A DNA stretch of 64,000 nucleotides from NCBI RefSeq assembly GCF_026967805.1, contig NZ_JAPVBG010000003.1:124001-188000 (forward strand), given 5' to 3'. The notes beneath the pieces were generated by a model, which saw only the letters and a list, made by a program, of their open reading frames with translations, ran no database searches and had not been told where the DNA came from. The stretch is from Blastococcus sp. VKM Ac-2987. Lineage in GTDB: Bacteria; Actinomycetota; Actinomycetes; Mycobacteriales; Geodermatophilaceae. Below, piece by piece: positions 25,274-32,995 of the stretch. The number at the start of each line of letters is the position of its first letter. The first letter of the stretch is position 1. Both the position numbers and the translations under genes were made by a program.

Positions 25274-25657
25274 TCAGCGCTCCAGCAGCGCGAACGTCGC
25301 GACCGCGTGGGCGAGGGCCTTGCCCTCCTGCTCGACGTCGGCCTCGCAGATCGTGAGGTGCTCACCGCGGGTGCGCAGGCGGGCGGTCACCTCCAGCGAC
25401 CCGGGCGTGCCCGGTCGCAGGTAGGTGACCGTGAGCTGGCTGGTGGCGGGCACCTCGCCCTCGTCGGTGGTGGTGCGCACCGCCAGGCCCATGGCGGTGT
25501 CCACCAGGGTGGCCAGGACGCCACCGTGCAGGGTGCCGGCCGGGTTGAGGTGCTCGTCGGTCACCTCGAAGGTCATCCGCGCCGAACCGTCCTCGGCCGA
25601 CTCGGGGTGCGCCCCCAGCCGGCCGGCGAACCCACCCGTGCGTGCGTCATCGCTCAT
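25274..25657 (-). CDS. PaaI-family hotdog thioesterase
   Basis: 127 residues in the hotdog fold. NPAGTLHGGVLATLVDTAMGLA carries the HGG and following Asp that define PaaI/YdiI-type acyl-CoA thioesterases. PATSQLTVTYLRPGTPGSLEV is the second conserved block. It would hydrolyse a small or aromatic acyl-CoA in the cytosol; no pathway gene adjoins it. A TAGGGC box lies 6 bases before the ATG. Confidence 0.87.
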   Translation of the reverse strand: MSDDARTGGFAGRLGAHPESAEDGSARMTFEVTDEHLNPAGTLHGGVLATLVDTAMGLAVRTTTDEGEVPATSQLTVTYLRPGTPGSLEVTARLRTRGEHLTICEADVEQEGKALAHAVATFALLER

Positions 25658-25663
25658 CGCCCG

Positions 25664-25669
25664 GCCCTA
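25664..25669 (-). promoter_or_regulatory. -10 box TAGGGC of a leaderless promoter
   Basis: On the minus strand TAGGGC is 6 bases before the ATG of the thioesterase gene. Confidence 0.4.
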
Positions 25670-25842
25670 CCCCTGCCGGGACGGGCGCACGCGCCGGCCC
25701 CGGGACCGGGGCGGCCGGGGGCCCGCGGGGCGCCCGGGTGCACACCTTCGGTGGGCGGTCCGGTCCGGGGCACCGGCGACGAGGGCGGCGTGCGAAAGGA
25801 TTCCCGGCGACGCACGACGCCCCGCGACGCACAGGAGCTTCC

Positions 25843-26322
25843 ATGAGCCACCCCGGACCCGACGGCACGCCCGAGGGGCAGCCCGGCGCCGGTGAGCCCG
25901 GTCCCTCCGGTCAGCAGCCCGGTCAGCCGGCCGGCGGGTGGGTGCCCCCGCCCGTCGGGACCACCCCCGGGAAGCAGCCGGAGGAGAGGGGCGGCGGCGC
26001 GAGGAGGGCCCTGCTCGCCGTCGCGGGGATCCTGGTCGCGTTCGTCGTGGTCGGGCTGCTCTTCGACGTGCTGGGGGCGGCCGAGCCCGAGGTCGGTGAC
26101 TGCGTGCAGAACCCCGTCGGCTCGGGGATCGAGGTCGTGGACTGCGACTCCGCCGAGGCCGAGGCCCGGATCGTCGGGGCGGACGGGCAGGAGATCGACT
26201 ACACCGAGTTCGCGAAACCGGAGACGATCGTCTGCGCCCAGTTCCCCGAGGCGCTGAACGCCATCTGGGTCGGTGACGACCGCGAGGAGCCCGGCACCGT
26301 CTACTGCGCCGAGCCGGTCTGA
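25843..26322 (+). CDS. LppU-like proline-rich membrane protein
   Basis: 159 residues: a Pro/Gly/Gln-rich cytoplasmic part (1-55), one membrane helix (ALLAVAGILVAFVVVGLLF), then an outside domain with three cysteines in EVGDCVQNP, VVDCDSAEAEARIVG and ETIVCAQFPEAL plus a fourth in TVYCAEPV, the spacing of actinobacterial LppU/septum-formation-type domains. Two disulfides are likely. ACAGGAG precedes the ATG. Function unknown. A perfect terminator follows. Confidence 0.75.
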   Translation: MSHPGPDGTPEGQPGAGEPGPSGQQPGQPAGGWVPPPVGTTPGKQPEERGGGARRALLAVAGILVAFVVVGLLFDVLGAAEPEVGDCVQNPVGSGIEVVDCDSAEAEARIVGADGQEIDYTEFAKPETIVCAQFPEALNAIWVGDDREEPGTVYCAEPV

Positions 26323-26334
26323 CCGTCGCCACGC

Positions 26335-26370
26335 ACGGGTGCCCCGCCGGTCCGCCGGCGGGGCACCCGT
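26335..26370. terminator. Two-way terminator hairpin
   Basis: ACGGGTGCCCCGCCGG and CCGGCGGGGCACCCGT are perfect 16-base arms around TCCG. They lie between the convergent LppU-like and channel-like genes and could serve both. Confidence 0.85.
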
Positions 26371-26383
26371 CGTACCGGGGCCC

Positions 26384-27103
26384 TCAGGCGCCCGGCGCAA
26401 CCGCCCCGGCCCGCTCCCCGGTGTCGCGGCGCTCGGTCTCGCGGCGGTCGAGGTAGTAGGCCCCGAGCGCGCCGGCCACGGTGGCGAACACCGCTACCGA
26501 GTAGGTGGCCAGGGCGATGTCGAGGACCCGTGCCAGGCCGCCCTCGGCCGTCAGCGGCTGACCGCTGATGGTGGCCAGCGCGGCGTCGTAGAGGGCCGTG
26601 CCGTAGGAGTCGTAGGCGCCCAGCACGTAGAGCAGCTGGCTCACGGCCAGCACCACCACGACCGTCACCGCACCCAGCCAGCCGATCCGCCCACTGAGCA
26701 GCCGGCCCGCCGACCGGGACCCGCGGACGGCGGCGGAGACGACGCCGCCGACGCGCGCGGCCCGCAGCAGGGTGAGCGCGCGGGCGAACCGCAGGAACGG
26801 GATCGCCAGGAAGACCAGCTGCCACCAGTTGCGGGTCCAGAACCGCCGCTTGTCGCGGGCGGTGAACGCCCGGTGGGCGAACTCGGCGACGAAGACCACC
26901 CACAGCACCCAGCCGGTGATGCTGAGCGTGGTCACCAGCCAGGTCTCCCGCGCCAGCGACTGGCCGAGGACGACGAGGACGAACACCAGCCCGAGCGCGC
27001 CCATCGGCTTGTCCAGCCGCCGGGCGAGCCCCTCCTTCTCCGGGGCGTCGGGGGCCTCGGCGGGATCCTGGGCGCGATCGCCGGGCGCGGGTTGCTGCTG
27101 CAT
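26384..27103 (-). CDS. Ion-channel-like membrane protein lacking a K+ filter
   Basis: 239 residues with six predicted segments. The fourth has FLRFARALTLLRAARVGGVV, with spaced arginines like an S4 helix, preceded by WWQLVFLAIPF as in voltage-gated channels. Where a potassium channel would have TVGYG between segments 5 and 6, this protein reads LATISGQPLTAEGG, so selectivity, if any, differs. The family is usually labelled ion transporter. It is leaderless and convergent with the LppU-like gene. Confidence 0.75.
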   Translation of the reverse strand: MQQQPAPGDRAQDPAEAPDAPEKEGLARRLDKPMGALGLVFVLVVLGQSLARETWLVTTLSITGWVLWVVFVAEFAHRAFTARDKRRFWTRNWWQLVFLAIPFLRFARALTLLRAARVGGVVSAAVRGSRSAGRLLSGRIGWLGAVTVVVVLAVSQLLYVLGAYDSYGTALYDAALATISGQPLTAEGGLARVLDIALATYSVAVFATVAGALGAYYLDRRETERRDTGERAGAVAPGA

Positions 27104-27109
27104 CCCCCG

Positions 27110-27115
27110 CGCCTA
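27110..27115 (-). promoter_or_regulatory. -10 box TAGGCG of a leaderless promoter
   Basis: On the minus strand TAGGCG is 6 bases before the ATG of the channel-like gene; its last base departs from TAnnnT. Confidence 0.35.
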
Positions 27116-27153
27116 CCCAGATCGGCCGGTGCATCCCCCGGGCGGCACCGACG

Positions 27154-27498
27154 TCAGGGGAGGCGGTCGGCCAGCTGCCGGGCGACCGCGACGGCGGCCG
27201 GTGGCACCGGTCCGTCGGCCGCCGCCCGGAGCCAGGCGGCCAGCGGAGCGGCGGCGGCGGGGGAGAGCGCGGCGATCCACGCGGCGCTGCGGGTGCGGGC
27301 CTCGGCGACGTGCTCGGTGCCGCCGTCCGGACCGGAGGCGACGACCTCGGGCCGGCTGGCCAGCAGCCCGGCCAGGCGCCAGTCGCCGGGGGTGGTCCGC
27401 GCCGCCAGCGCCTCCAGCCGGTCGGCCACCTCCCGCAGCAGCGCGGCGTCGCCGCGGGGAGCCGGGTCCGCCACGTCCGGGGAGCCGGGGGCGGTCAT
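27154..27498 (-). CDS. Hypothetical protein, 114 residues
   Basis: Ala-rich helical protein containing LREVADRLEALAARTTPGDWRLAGLLASRPEVVA and WIAALSPAAAAPLAAWLR, a pattern seen in small actinobacterial hypothetical proteins of about this length. No catalytic motif. The start is set by TACAAC 6 bases before the ATG; a longer frame upstream would run into the divergent transporter genes. Confidence 0.65.
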   Translation of the reverse strand: MTAPGSPDVADPAPRGDAALLREVADRLEALAARTTPGDWRLAGLLASRPEVVASGPDGGTEHVAEARTRSAAWIAALSPAAAAPLAAWLRAAADGPVPPAAVAVARQLADRLP

Positions 27499-27504
27499 GC
27501 CCCC

Positions 27505-27510
27505 GTTGTA
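27505..27510 (-). promoter_or_regulatory. -10 box TACAAC of a leaderless promoter
   Basis: On the minus strand TACAAC is 6 bases before the ATG at 27498. The context GCTACAAC-N4-GGCATGACC is shared with the GNAT gene at 35696. Confidence 0.5.
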
Positions 27511-27560
27511 GCGCACGGCACGCGGGGTGGGCGGCTCGTCGGGGCGGGGCTCGGGCATGC

Positions 27561-27579
27561 TTAGGTGTGCCTCGCCTAT
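27561..27579 (+). promoter_or_regulatory. IdeR/DtxR-type iron box before the Fe(III) transporter
   Basis: TTAGGTGTGCCTCGCCTAT agrees with the IdeR consensus (TTAGGTTAGCCTAACCTAA) at 14 of 19 positions, including both outer half-sites. It ends 16 bases before the GTG of the iron-binding protein, so iron-loaded IdeR should repress the operon. The idea rests on the match plus the transporter type. Confidence 0.75.
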
Positions 27580-27595
27580 CTTCAGGAGGATCCAC

Positions 27596-28606
27596 GTGAC
27601 CAGGCTCGGGCGCGCGACCGTCGGCGTCGTCTCCACCTTCACCCTCGCGGCGTCGCTGGCCGCCTGCGGCTCGGACGCCGACACGCTCACCGTGTACAGC
27701 GCCCAGCACGAGAGCCTGGTCCGCACGATGCTCGAGGACTTCACCGCGGAGACCGGCATCGAGCTGGAGTTCCGCGACGCCAACGACTCGGAGCTGGCCA
27801 ACCAGCTCGTCGAGGAGGGCGAGGCCTCGCCGGCCGATGTCTTCCTCACCGAGAACAGCCCCGCCATCTCCGCCGTGGACGAGGCCGGGCTGCTCGCGCC
27901 GCTGGCGGAGGGGACGCTGTCGCAGGTCGGGGAGCAGTACCGGCCGTCCTCGGGCAACTGGGTCGGTTTCGCCGCGCGCTCGACCGCGCTGATCTACAAC
28001 CCGGCGGAGATCGCCGAGGGCGAGCTCCCCGCCTCGATGCTCGACCTGGCCGACCCCGCGTGGGAGGGCCGCGTCGCCATCGCGGCCGGCGGCGCCGACT
28101 TCCAGGCGATCGTCAGCGCCGTCCTGGAGCTGGAGGGCGAGGAGGCGACCCGGGAGTGGCTCGCCGGCCTGGAACGGAACGCCGAGATCTACGCGAGCAA
28201 CACCGCGATCATGAAGGCCGTCGACGAGGGCGAGGTCCCGGTCGGCATCACCTACCACTACTACTGGTTCCGCGACCAGGCGCAGAACGGGCTCATCGGT
28301 GACGACGCCGAGCTGCACTACTTCCGGAACCAGGACCCGGGCGCCTTCCTCAGCACCTCGGGGGCCGGGGTGCTCGCCTCCTCGGACCAGCCCGAGCAGG
28401 CCCAGCAGCTGGTCGAGTACCTCACCAGCCGCGCGGCCCAGGAACGGCTGGCCGACAGCAGCGCCCTCGAGTACGCCGTCGGCACCGACGTCCCCTCCGC
28501 CGACGCGCTGCCGCCGCTGGCGGAGCTGCAGGCCCCCGCCGTCGACCCGGGGTCGCTCAACGCCCCGCAGGTCACCGAGCTGATGCAGGAAGTGGGCCTG
28601 CTCTGA
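27596..28606 (+). CDS. Iron(III) ABC transporter substrate-binding lipoprotein
   Basis: 336 residues. Signal peptide with lipobox LAAC, lipidated Cys24. TLTVYSAQHESLVRTMLEDF and VFLTENSPAISAVDEAGLL match the FbpA/FutA ferric-binding family. VGITYHYYWFRD near 222 supplies the adjacent tyrosines that ligate Fe(III) in that family. GTG 27596 follows AGGAGGA. First gene of a three-gene operon with permease and ATPase, and preceded by an IdeR-like box, so expected to be induced by iron limitation. Confidence 0.9.
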   Translation: MTRLGRATVGVVSTFTLAASLAACGSDADTLTVYSAQHESLVRTMLEDFTAETGIELEFRDANDSELANQLVEEGEASPADVFLTENSPAISAVDEAGLLAPLAEGTLSQVGEQYRPSSGNWVGFAARSTALIYNPAEIAEGELPASMLDLADPAWEGRVAIAAGGADFQAIVSAVLELEGEEATREWLAGLERNAEIYASNTAIMKAVDEGEVPVGITYHYYWFRDQAQNGLIGDDAELHYFRNQDPGAFLSTSGAGVLASSDQPEQAQQLVEYLTSRAAQERLADSSALEYAVGTDVPSADALPPLAELQAPAVDPGSLNAPQVTELMQEVGLL

Positions 28607-30216
28607 CCCCTCCCGCGCTCCGCGTCCCGAGCCCCGGAGCGCCGGCCCTGCCGGCGGCCCGGGGCTCCGGCGCGTCCGCGGGCCGGGACCGGCGACCGCT
28701 GCGGCGCTCCCCGGTCACCCTCGCGCTGGCCGCCTGCGTCGCCGCGCTGGCCCTCCTGCCGCTGCTCTACATCGCGGGGTACACCGTCGACCTCGGCTGG
28801 TCGGGCATCCGCGAGCTGGTGTTCCGGCAGCGGGTCGCCGAGCTGCTGTGGAACACCACCCGCCTGGCCCTGGGGACGGTCGCGGTCTGCGCCGTCCTGG
28901 GCGTCGGCGCGGCCTGGCTGGTGGCGCGCTCCTCGGTCCCCGGACGGCGCCTGTGGCACGTGCTGCTGGTGGCCCCGCTGGCGGTGCCGGCCTTCGTCAA
29001 CAGCTTCGCCTGGATCTCGCTGCTGCCGGGGCTGGACACCTACGCGGGCGCGCTCCTGGTCGTGTCGCTGTCGTACTTCCCGTTCGTCTACCTGCCCGTG
29101 GTCGCCGCGTTCCGCGGCCTGGACCCGGCGCTGGAGGAGACGGCCCGCGGGCTGGGGCTGTCCGGCTGGGCGGTCTTCCGGCGGGTGCAGCTGCCGCAGC
29201 TCCGCGTGGCCCTGCTCGGCGGCAGCCTGCTCGTGGCGCTGCACGTGCTGGCCGAGTTCGGCGCGCTCCAGATGCTGCGCTACCCGACCTTCACCACCGC
29301 CATCTACGACCAGTACCGGGCCACCTTCAACGGCCCGGCGGCCACCGTGCTGGCCGGCGTGCTGATCCTGCTCTGCCTGCTCCTGCTGCTGGCCGAGGTC
29401 CGGCTGCGCGGCCACCGCGGCTACGCCGGCAGCGGGCGCGGCGCGGCCCGCCCGGTCCGGCCGGTGGAGCTGCGGGCGCTCACCGTGCCGGTGCTGCTGG
29501 CGCTGGCCGGGCTCGTCGGCCTGGCGCTGCTGGTCCCGCTGGGTGCGCTGGCCTACTGGCTGGCCGGGGGCGCGTCGGCCGGCCTCGAGTGGGGTGCCCT
29601 CGCCGCGACGACCGGCAGCACGCTCGCCCTGGCCGCCGGCGCGGCCGCCGTCACCACCGCCATGGCCGTGCCGACCGGGTGGCTGGCGGTCCGCGCCCGC
29701 GGGCGGGTCGCGACCCTCCTGGAGCGGGCCACCTACCTGGGCAGCTCGCTGCCCGGCATCGTCGTCGCGCTGGCCCTGGTCACGCTGAGCCTCCGGGCCA
29801 CCCCGTGGCTCTACCAGACCGTCCCGGTGCTGCTGGCCGCCTACGCGATCCTCTTCCTGCCCCGGGCCATCGTGACCGTCCGCGCGGCCGTCGAGCAGTC
29901 CCCACCGCTCTACGACGACGTCGCCGCCTCGCTCGGATCGGCCGGCGTGGACCGGCTGCGCCGGATCACGCTGCCGCTGCTGGCGCCCGGCCTGGGCGCC
30001 GGCGCGGCCCTGGTCTTCCTCGCGGTGGTCACCGAGCTCACCGCCACGCTGCTGCTCGCCCCGACGGGAACGGCCACGCTGGCCACCGCGTTCTGGTCGG
30101 CCAGCAGCGCCCTCGAGTACGGGGCCGCCGCCCCGTACGCGGTGGTCATGGTGCTGCTCTCCGCACCGGCCACCGTGCTGCTCTCCCGCGACACCCGACG
30201 AGGACTTCCCGCATGA
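28603..30216 (+). CDS. Iron(III) ABC transporter permease (FbpB-like), probable CTG start
   Basis: About 537 residues, two halves of six membrane helices each; EETARGLGLSGWAVFRRVQLPQL and DDVAASLGSAGVDRLRRITLPLL are the two ATPase-contact (EAA) loops. The first ATG/GTG/TTG in frame is GTG 28819, which would cut off helix 1 (LALAACVAALALLPLLYIAG) although the frame upstream is open and reads as protein. The likely start is CTG 28603, whose CTGA overlaps the stop of the binding-protein gene, 10 bases after AGGAAG. A hairpin at 28629-28667 lies inside this proposed N terminus, so a CTG further down is an alternative. Confidence 0.85.
   Translation: MTPPALRVPSPGAPALPAARGSGASAGRDRRPLRRSPVTLALAACVAALALLPLLYIAGYTVDLGWSGIRELVFRQRVAELLWNTTRLALGTVAVCAVLGVGAAWLVARSSVPGRRLWHVLLVAPLAVPAFVNSFAWISLLPGLDTYAGALLVVSLSYFPFVYLPVVAAFRGLDPALEETARGLGLSGWAVFRRVQLPQLRVALLGGSLLVALHVLAEFGALQMLRYPTFTTAIYDQYRATFNGPAATVLAGVLILLCLLLLLAEVRLRGHRGYAGSGRGAARPVRPVELRALTVPVLLALAGLVGLALLVPLGALAYWLAGGASAGLEWGALAATTGSTLALAAGAAAVTTAMAVPTGWLAVRARGRVATLLERATYLGSSLPGIVVALALVTLSLRATPWLYQTVPVLLAAYAILFLPRAIVTVRAAVEQSPPLYDDVAASLGSAGVDRLRRITLPLLAPGLGAGAALVFLAVVTELTATLLLAPTGTATLATAFWSASSALEYGAAAPYAVVMVLLSAPATVLLSRDTRRGLPA
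28629..28667 (+). terminator. Intercistronic hairpin after the iron-binding-protein gene
   Basis: GAGCCCCGG plus CGCCGG pair with CCGGCG plus CCGGGGCTC around CCCTG, with a 2x2 internal loop, 22 bases after the stop. It could partly terminate transcription or protect the 3' end of the binding-protein message, giving more binding protein than permease. It overlaps the proposed N-terminal codons of the permease. Confidence 0.5.
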
Positions 30217-31286
30217 GCGCTCTCACCGTCACCGGCCTCACCAAGGCGTTCGGCACCACCCCGGTCCTCGCCGGGGTGGACCTGCACGTGCCGGCCGGGA
30301 GGCTCACCGCCCTGCTCGGCCCCTCCGGCTGCGGCAAGACGACGCTGCTGCGGCTCGTGGCCGGCTTCGACGACCCCGACAGCGGGACGGTCGCCCTCGA
30401 CGACCGCGTCGTGGCCGGTGCCGGGCGCGGCGTGCCCGCCCGCCGCCGGGGGATCGGCTTCGTGCCGCAGGAGGGCGGGCTGTTCCCGCACCTGAGCGTC
30501 GCCGGCAACGTCGCGTTCGGCCTGCCCCGCCGGCTGCGCACCGACCGGGGACGGGTCCGGGAGCTGCTGGCCCTGGTGGGCCTGGACGCCGGGCTGGCCG
30601 ACCGGTCGCCGCACCAGCTCTCCGGCGGCCAGCAGCAGCGGGTCGCCCTCGCCCGGGCGCTGGCCCCCGAGCCCGCGCTCGTCCTGCTCGACGAGCCGTT
30701 CTCCTCCCTGGACGCCGGGCTGCGGGAGGAGACCCGGCGGGCCGTCGTCGCCGCGCTCACCGCGGCCGGTGCCACCGCCGTGCTGGTGACCCACGACCAG
30801 GCCGAGGCGCTGTCGACGGCCGACCAGGTGGCGGTCCTGCGCGACGGACGGCTGGTCCAGCTCACCGACCCGCGGACGCTCTACCGGCGCCCGGCCGACC
30901 TCGACGTGGCCGCGTTCGTCGGCGAGTCGGTGGTCCTCGACGCCGAGATCCGGGACGGCAGCGCGCACTGCGTCCTGGGCGCGCTCCCGGTCACCGGGTC
31001 GGTGGCCGACGGGCCGGCCCGGGTCCTGCTGCGGCCGGAGCAGCTGCGGCTCGGCCCGCCGCTCGGCGCGGGAGCCCGGGCGCGGGTGCGCGAGGTGGAC
31101 TTCTACGGGCACGACTCCCGCGTCTGGCTGGCCCTGCCCGACGGCGGGACGGTGACCGCACGGCTGGAGGGGGCGGAGCTGCCCGCGGTCGGGCAGGAGG
31201 TCACGATCGAGGTGGCCGGCGCCGCGCTGACCTTCCCCGCCACCGGGCGTGCCGCGCGCGCCGTCGTCGCCGGCCCGGCGGTCTGA
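30213..31286 (+). CDS. Iron(III) ABC transporter ATP-binding protein (FbpC-like)
   Basis: 357 residues, ATGA overlap with the permease stop. Walker A GPSGCGKTT (about 36), Q-loop GFVPQEGGLFPHL, signature LSGGQQQRVALARAL (about 134), Walker B LVLLDEPFSSLD and switch VTHDQAEAL. After about residue 240 comes a TOBE-like regulatory domain (VLLRPEQLRLG, VDFYGHDSRVWLAL). It drives iron import through the permease encoded upstream. Confidence 0.93.
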   Translation: MSALTVTGLTKAFGTTPVLAGVDLHVPAGRLTALLGPSGCGKTTLLRLVAGFDDPDSGTVALDDRVVAGAGRGVPARRRGIGFVPQEGGLFPHLSVAGNVAFGLPRRLRTDRGRVRELLALVGLDAGLADRSPHQLSGGQQQRVALARALAPEPALVLLDEPFSSLDAGLREETRRAVVAALTAAGATAVLVTHDQAEALSTADQVAVLRDGRLVQLTDPRTLYRRPADLDVAAFVGESVVLDAEIRDGSAHCVLGALPVTGSVADGPARVLLRPEQLRLGPPLGAGARARVREVDFYGHDSRVWLALPDGGTVTARLEGAELPAVGQEVTIEVAGAALTFPATGRAARAVVAGPAV

Positions 31287-31319
31287 GCCGACGCGCCGTG
31301 ACCCGGTCGGAGCCGCGGG

Positions 31320-31338
31320 TTAGGAAAGCCTAAGCTAC
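31320..31338 (+). promoter_or_regulatory. IdeR/DtxR-type iron box over the -10 of an operon
   Basis: TTAGGAAAGCCTAAGCTAC agrees with the IdeR consensus at 15 of 19 positions. It covers the presumed -10 (TAAGCT) of the leaderless gene at 31344, an ideal position for repression by iron-bound IdeR. Confidence 0.75.
31331..31336 (+). promoter_or_regulatory. -10 box TAAGCT of a leaderless promoter
   Basis: TAAGCT is 7 bases before ATG 31344 and inside the iron box. Confidence 0.5.
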
Positions 31339-31343
31339 CGCGC

Positions 31344-32147
31344 ATGGACCTGTTCCTCTTCACCGTCGACCCGCAGTGGGGGCACGACGTCGTGGCCGCC
31401 GGCGCGGCCGGGGTCGTCGTCGACTGGGAGCGGCGCGGCAAGCTGCGGCGCCAGGCGGGCGAGGGGACCCAGATCAACGGGGACACCCCCGAGGACCTGT
31501 CGCGGATGCGCGCGGCGACCCCGGGCCGCGTGCTCTGCCGGATCAACGGCTTCGGCCCCTGGACCGCCGACGAGGTGGCCGACGCGGTCGACCGCGGGGC
31601 CGACGAGCTGCTGCTGCCCATGGTGCGCGGCACGGAGGAGGTCGACCGGACCCTCGACCTCGTCGCCGGGCGCTGCGGTCTCGGCATCCTGGTCGAGACC
31701 CAGGACGCCGTCGACCGGGTGGCGGCGCTCGCGGCGCGGCCGCTCTCGCGGGTCTACGTCGGCCTCAACGACCTGCGCATCGACCGCCGGTCCACCGAGC
31801 TGTTCCGGCCGCTGGTCGACGGCACGGTCGACGCGGTGCGCGCGCAGGTGGCCATGCAGTTCGGGGTGGGCGGCCTGACGCTCCCCGGCCGGGGGTTCCC
31901 CGTCCCCGGTGACCTGCTGGCCGCGGAGCTGGTCCGGATCGACACCCGGTTCACGTTCCTGCGCCGTGCCTTCACCGCGGACATGGCCGGGCGCGACCCC
32001 TTCGTGGAGGTGCCCCGGCTGCTCGGCGGGCTCGACGCGCTGCGCCGGGCCGGCGCCGAGCGCGCCGCCGAGCACCGCCGCGCCTTCGTCGCCGCCGTCA
32101 CGGCCCTCGGGCGGGAGACCGCGGTGCGGGTGGCGCAGCCGGCGTGA
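31344..32147 (+). CDS. HpcH/HpaI-aldolase / CitE-like protein
   Basis: 267 residues in a TIM-barrel pattern: FTVDPQWGHDVVAAGAAGVVVDWE at strand 1, RINGFGPWT, DELLLPMVRGTEEVD, GILVETQDAV (metal-ligating Glu) and VYVGLNDLRID (Asp). These match the CitE/HpcH family, which cleaves or condenses acyl-CoA or 2-keto acids with a divalent metal. Substrate unknown. It is the first gene of a tightly overlapped set with an epimerase-like SDR and a GT2 glycosyltransferase, under an iron box, so iron-limited expression is expected. Confidence 0.78.
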   Translation: MDLFLFTVDPQWGHDVVAAGAAGVVVDWERRGKLRRQAGEGTQINGDTPEDLSRMRAATPGRVLCRINGFGPWTADEVADAVDRGADELLLPMVRGTEEVDRTLDLVAGRCGLGILVETQDAVDRVAALAARPLSRVYVGLNDLRIDRRSTELFRPLVDGTVDAVRAQVAMQFGVGGLTLPGRGFPVPGDLLAAELVRIDTRFTFLRRAFTADMAGRDPFVEVPRLLGGLDALRRAGAERAAEHRRAFVAAVTALGRETAVRVAQPA

Positions 32148-32995
32148 GGGCGCTCGTGACCGGCGCCGGCGGGTTCGTCGGCCGGCACCTGGCCGAGCGG
32201 CTGGAGCGGGACGGCTGGCACGTCACCGGGCTGACCCGCCGCGACGTCGACCTGGCCGACCCCGTCGCCGGCGCGGCCGCGGTCCGGGACGCCGACCCCG
32301 ACGTCGTCTTCGCCCTCGCCGCCGGCCGGTCCAGGGCCACGCCCGCCGAGCGCGCCGCCACGACGGCCGTCAACACCAGCCCGTGGCTGGTCGACGCGCT
32401 GCCCGACCGCTGCCGTGCCGTCGTCCGGCTGGGCTCCTCGACCGAGTACGCCGCGGCGGCGCACCCGCTGACCGAGGACGCCGCCCTGGAGCCGCGCGGC
32501 TTCTTCGGCGCCACCAAGGCCGCCGGCTCGCTGCTGCTGCAGGCGACGGCGGCCGAGCGCGGGGTCCGGGCCGCCGTGCTGCGCGCCTTCCAGGTCTACG
32601 GGCCCGGCGACCACCCCACCCGCCTGGTCCCGGTGGTCATGGCCGCTGCCCGCACCGGCGGCACGGTGGCGCTGCCGGCGCGGCTGAGCCGGCGGGACTG
32701 GGTGTGGGTGGGCGACGTCGTCGACGCCTGCGTCCGCGCCGCGGTCGACGACGGGCTGCCCCCCGGCGTCGTGCTCAACATCGGCACCGGCGTCCAGACC
32801 AGCACCGAGGAGCTCGTGGCCACCGCCGAGCGGGTGACCGGCCGCCCGATCGCGACCGCACCGGGGGCGCACCCCGGGCGCGGCTGGGACACCGCCGACT
32901 GGGTCTGCGACCCGGCGCGGGCCCGACGGCTGCTGGGCTGGACGCCGACGGTCGACCTCGCCGACGGCCTGGCCCGGACCTGGGCAGCCGGGTGA
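32144..32995 (+). CDS. NAD-dependent epimerase/dehydratase family protein, Tyr replaced
   Basis: 283 residues of the extended SDR fold. VTGAGGFVGRHLAERL is the nucleotide loop; LGSSTEYAA holds the active-site Ser. The segment that should be YxxxK reads GFFGATKAAG, so the catalytic Tyr appears to be Phe while the Lys is kept. QVYGPGDHPTRLVP and the C-terminal LLGWTPTVDLADGLART are as in sugar-nucleotide epimerases. GTGA overlap with the aldolase gene. It may bind a nucleotide sugar with altered or lost chemistry. Confidence 0.8.
   Translation: MRALVTGAGGFVGRHLAERLERDGWHVTGLTRRDVDLADPVAGAAAVRDADPDVVFALAAGRSRATPAERAATTAVNTSPWLVDALPDRCRAVVRLGSSTEYAAAAHPLTEDAALEPRGFFGATKAAGSLLLQATAAERGVRAAVLRAFQVYGPGDHPTRLVPVVMAAARTGGTVALPARLSRRDWVWVGDVVDACVRAAVDDGLPPGVVLNIGTGVQTSTEELVATAERVTGRPIATAPGAHPGRGWDTADWVCDPARARRLLGWTPTVDLADGLARTWAAG

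Noticed and set aside
28819..30216. GTG 28819 as start of the iron permease
   Set aside because: It would remove the first membrane helix, which is clearly encoded upstream in the same frame, and it has no ribosome site.
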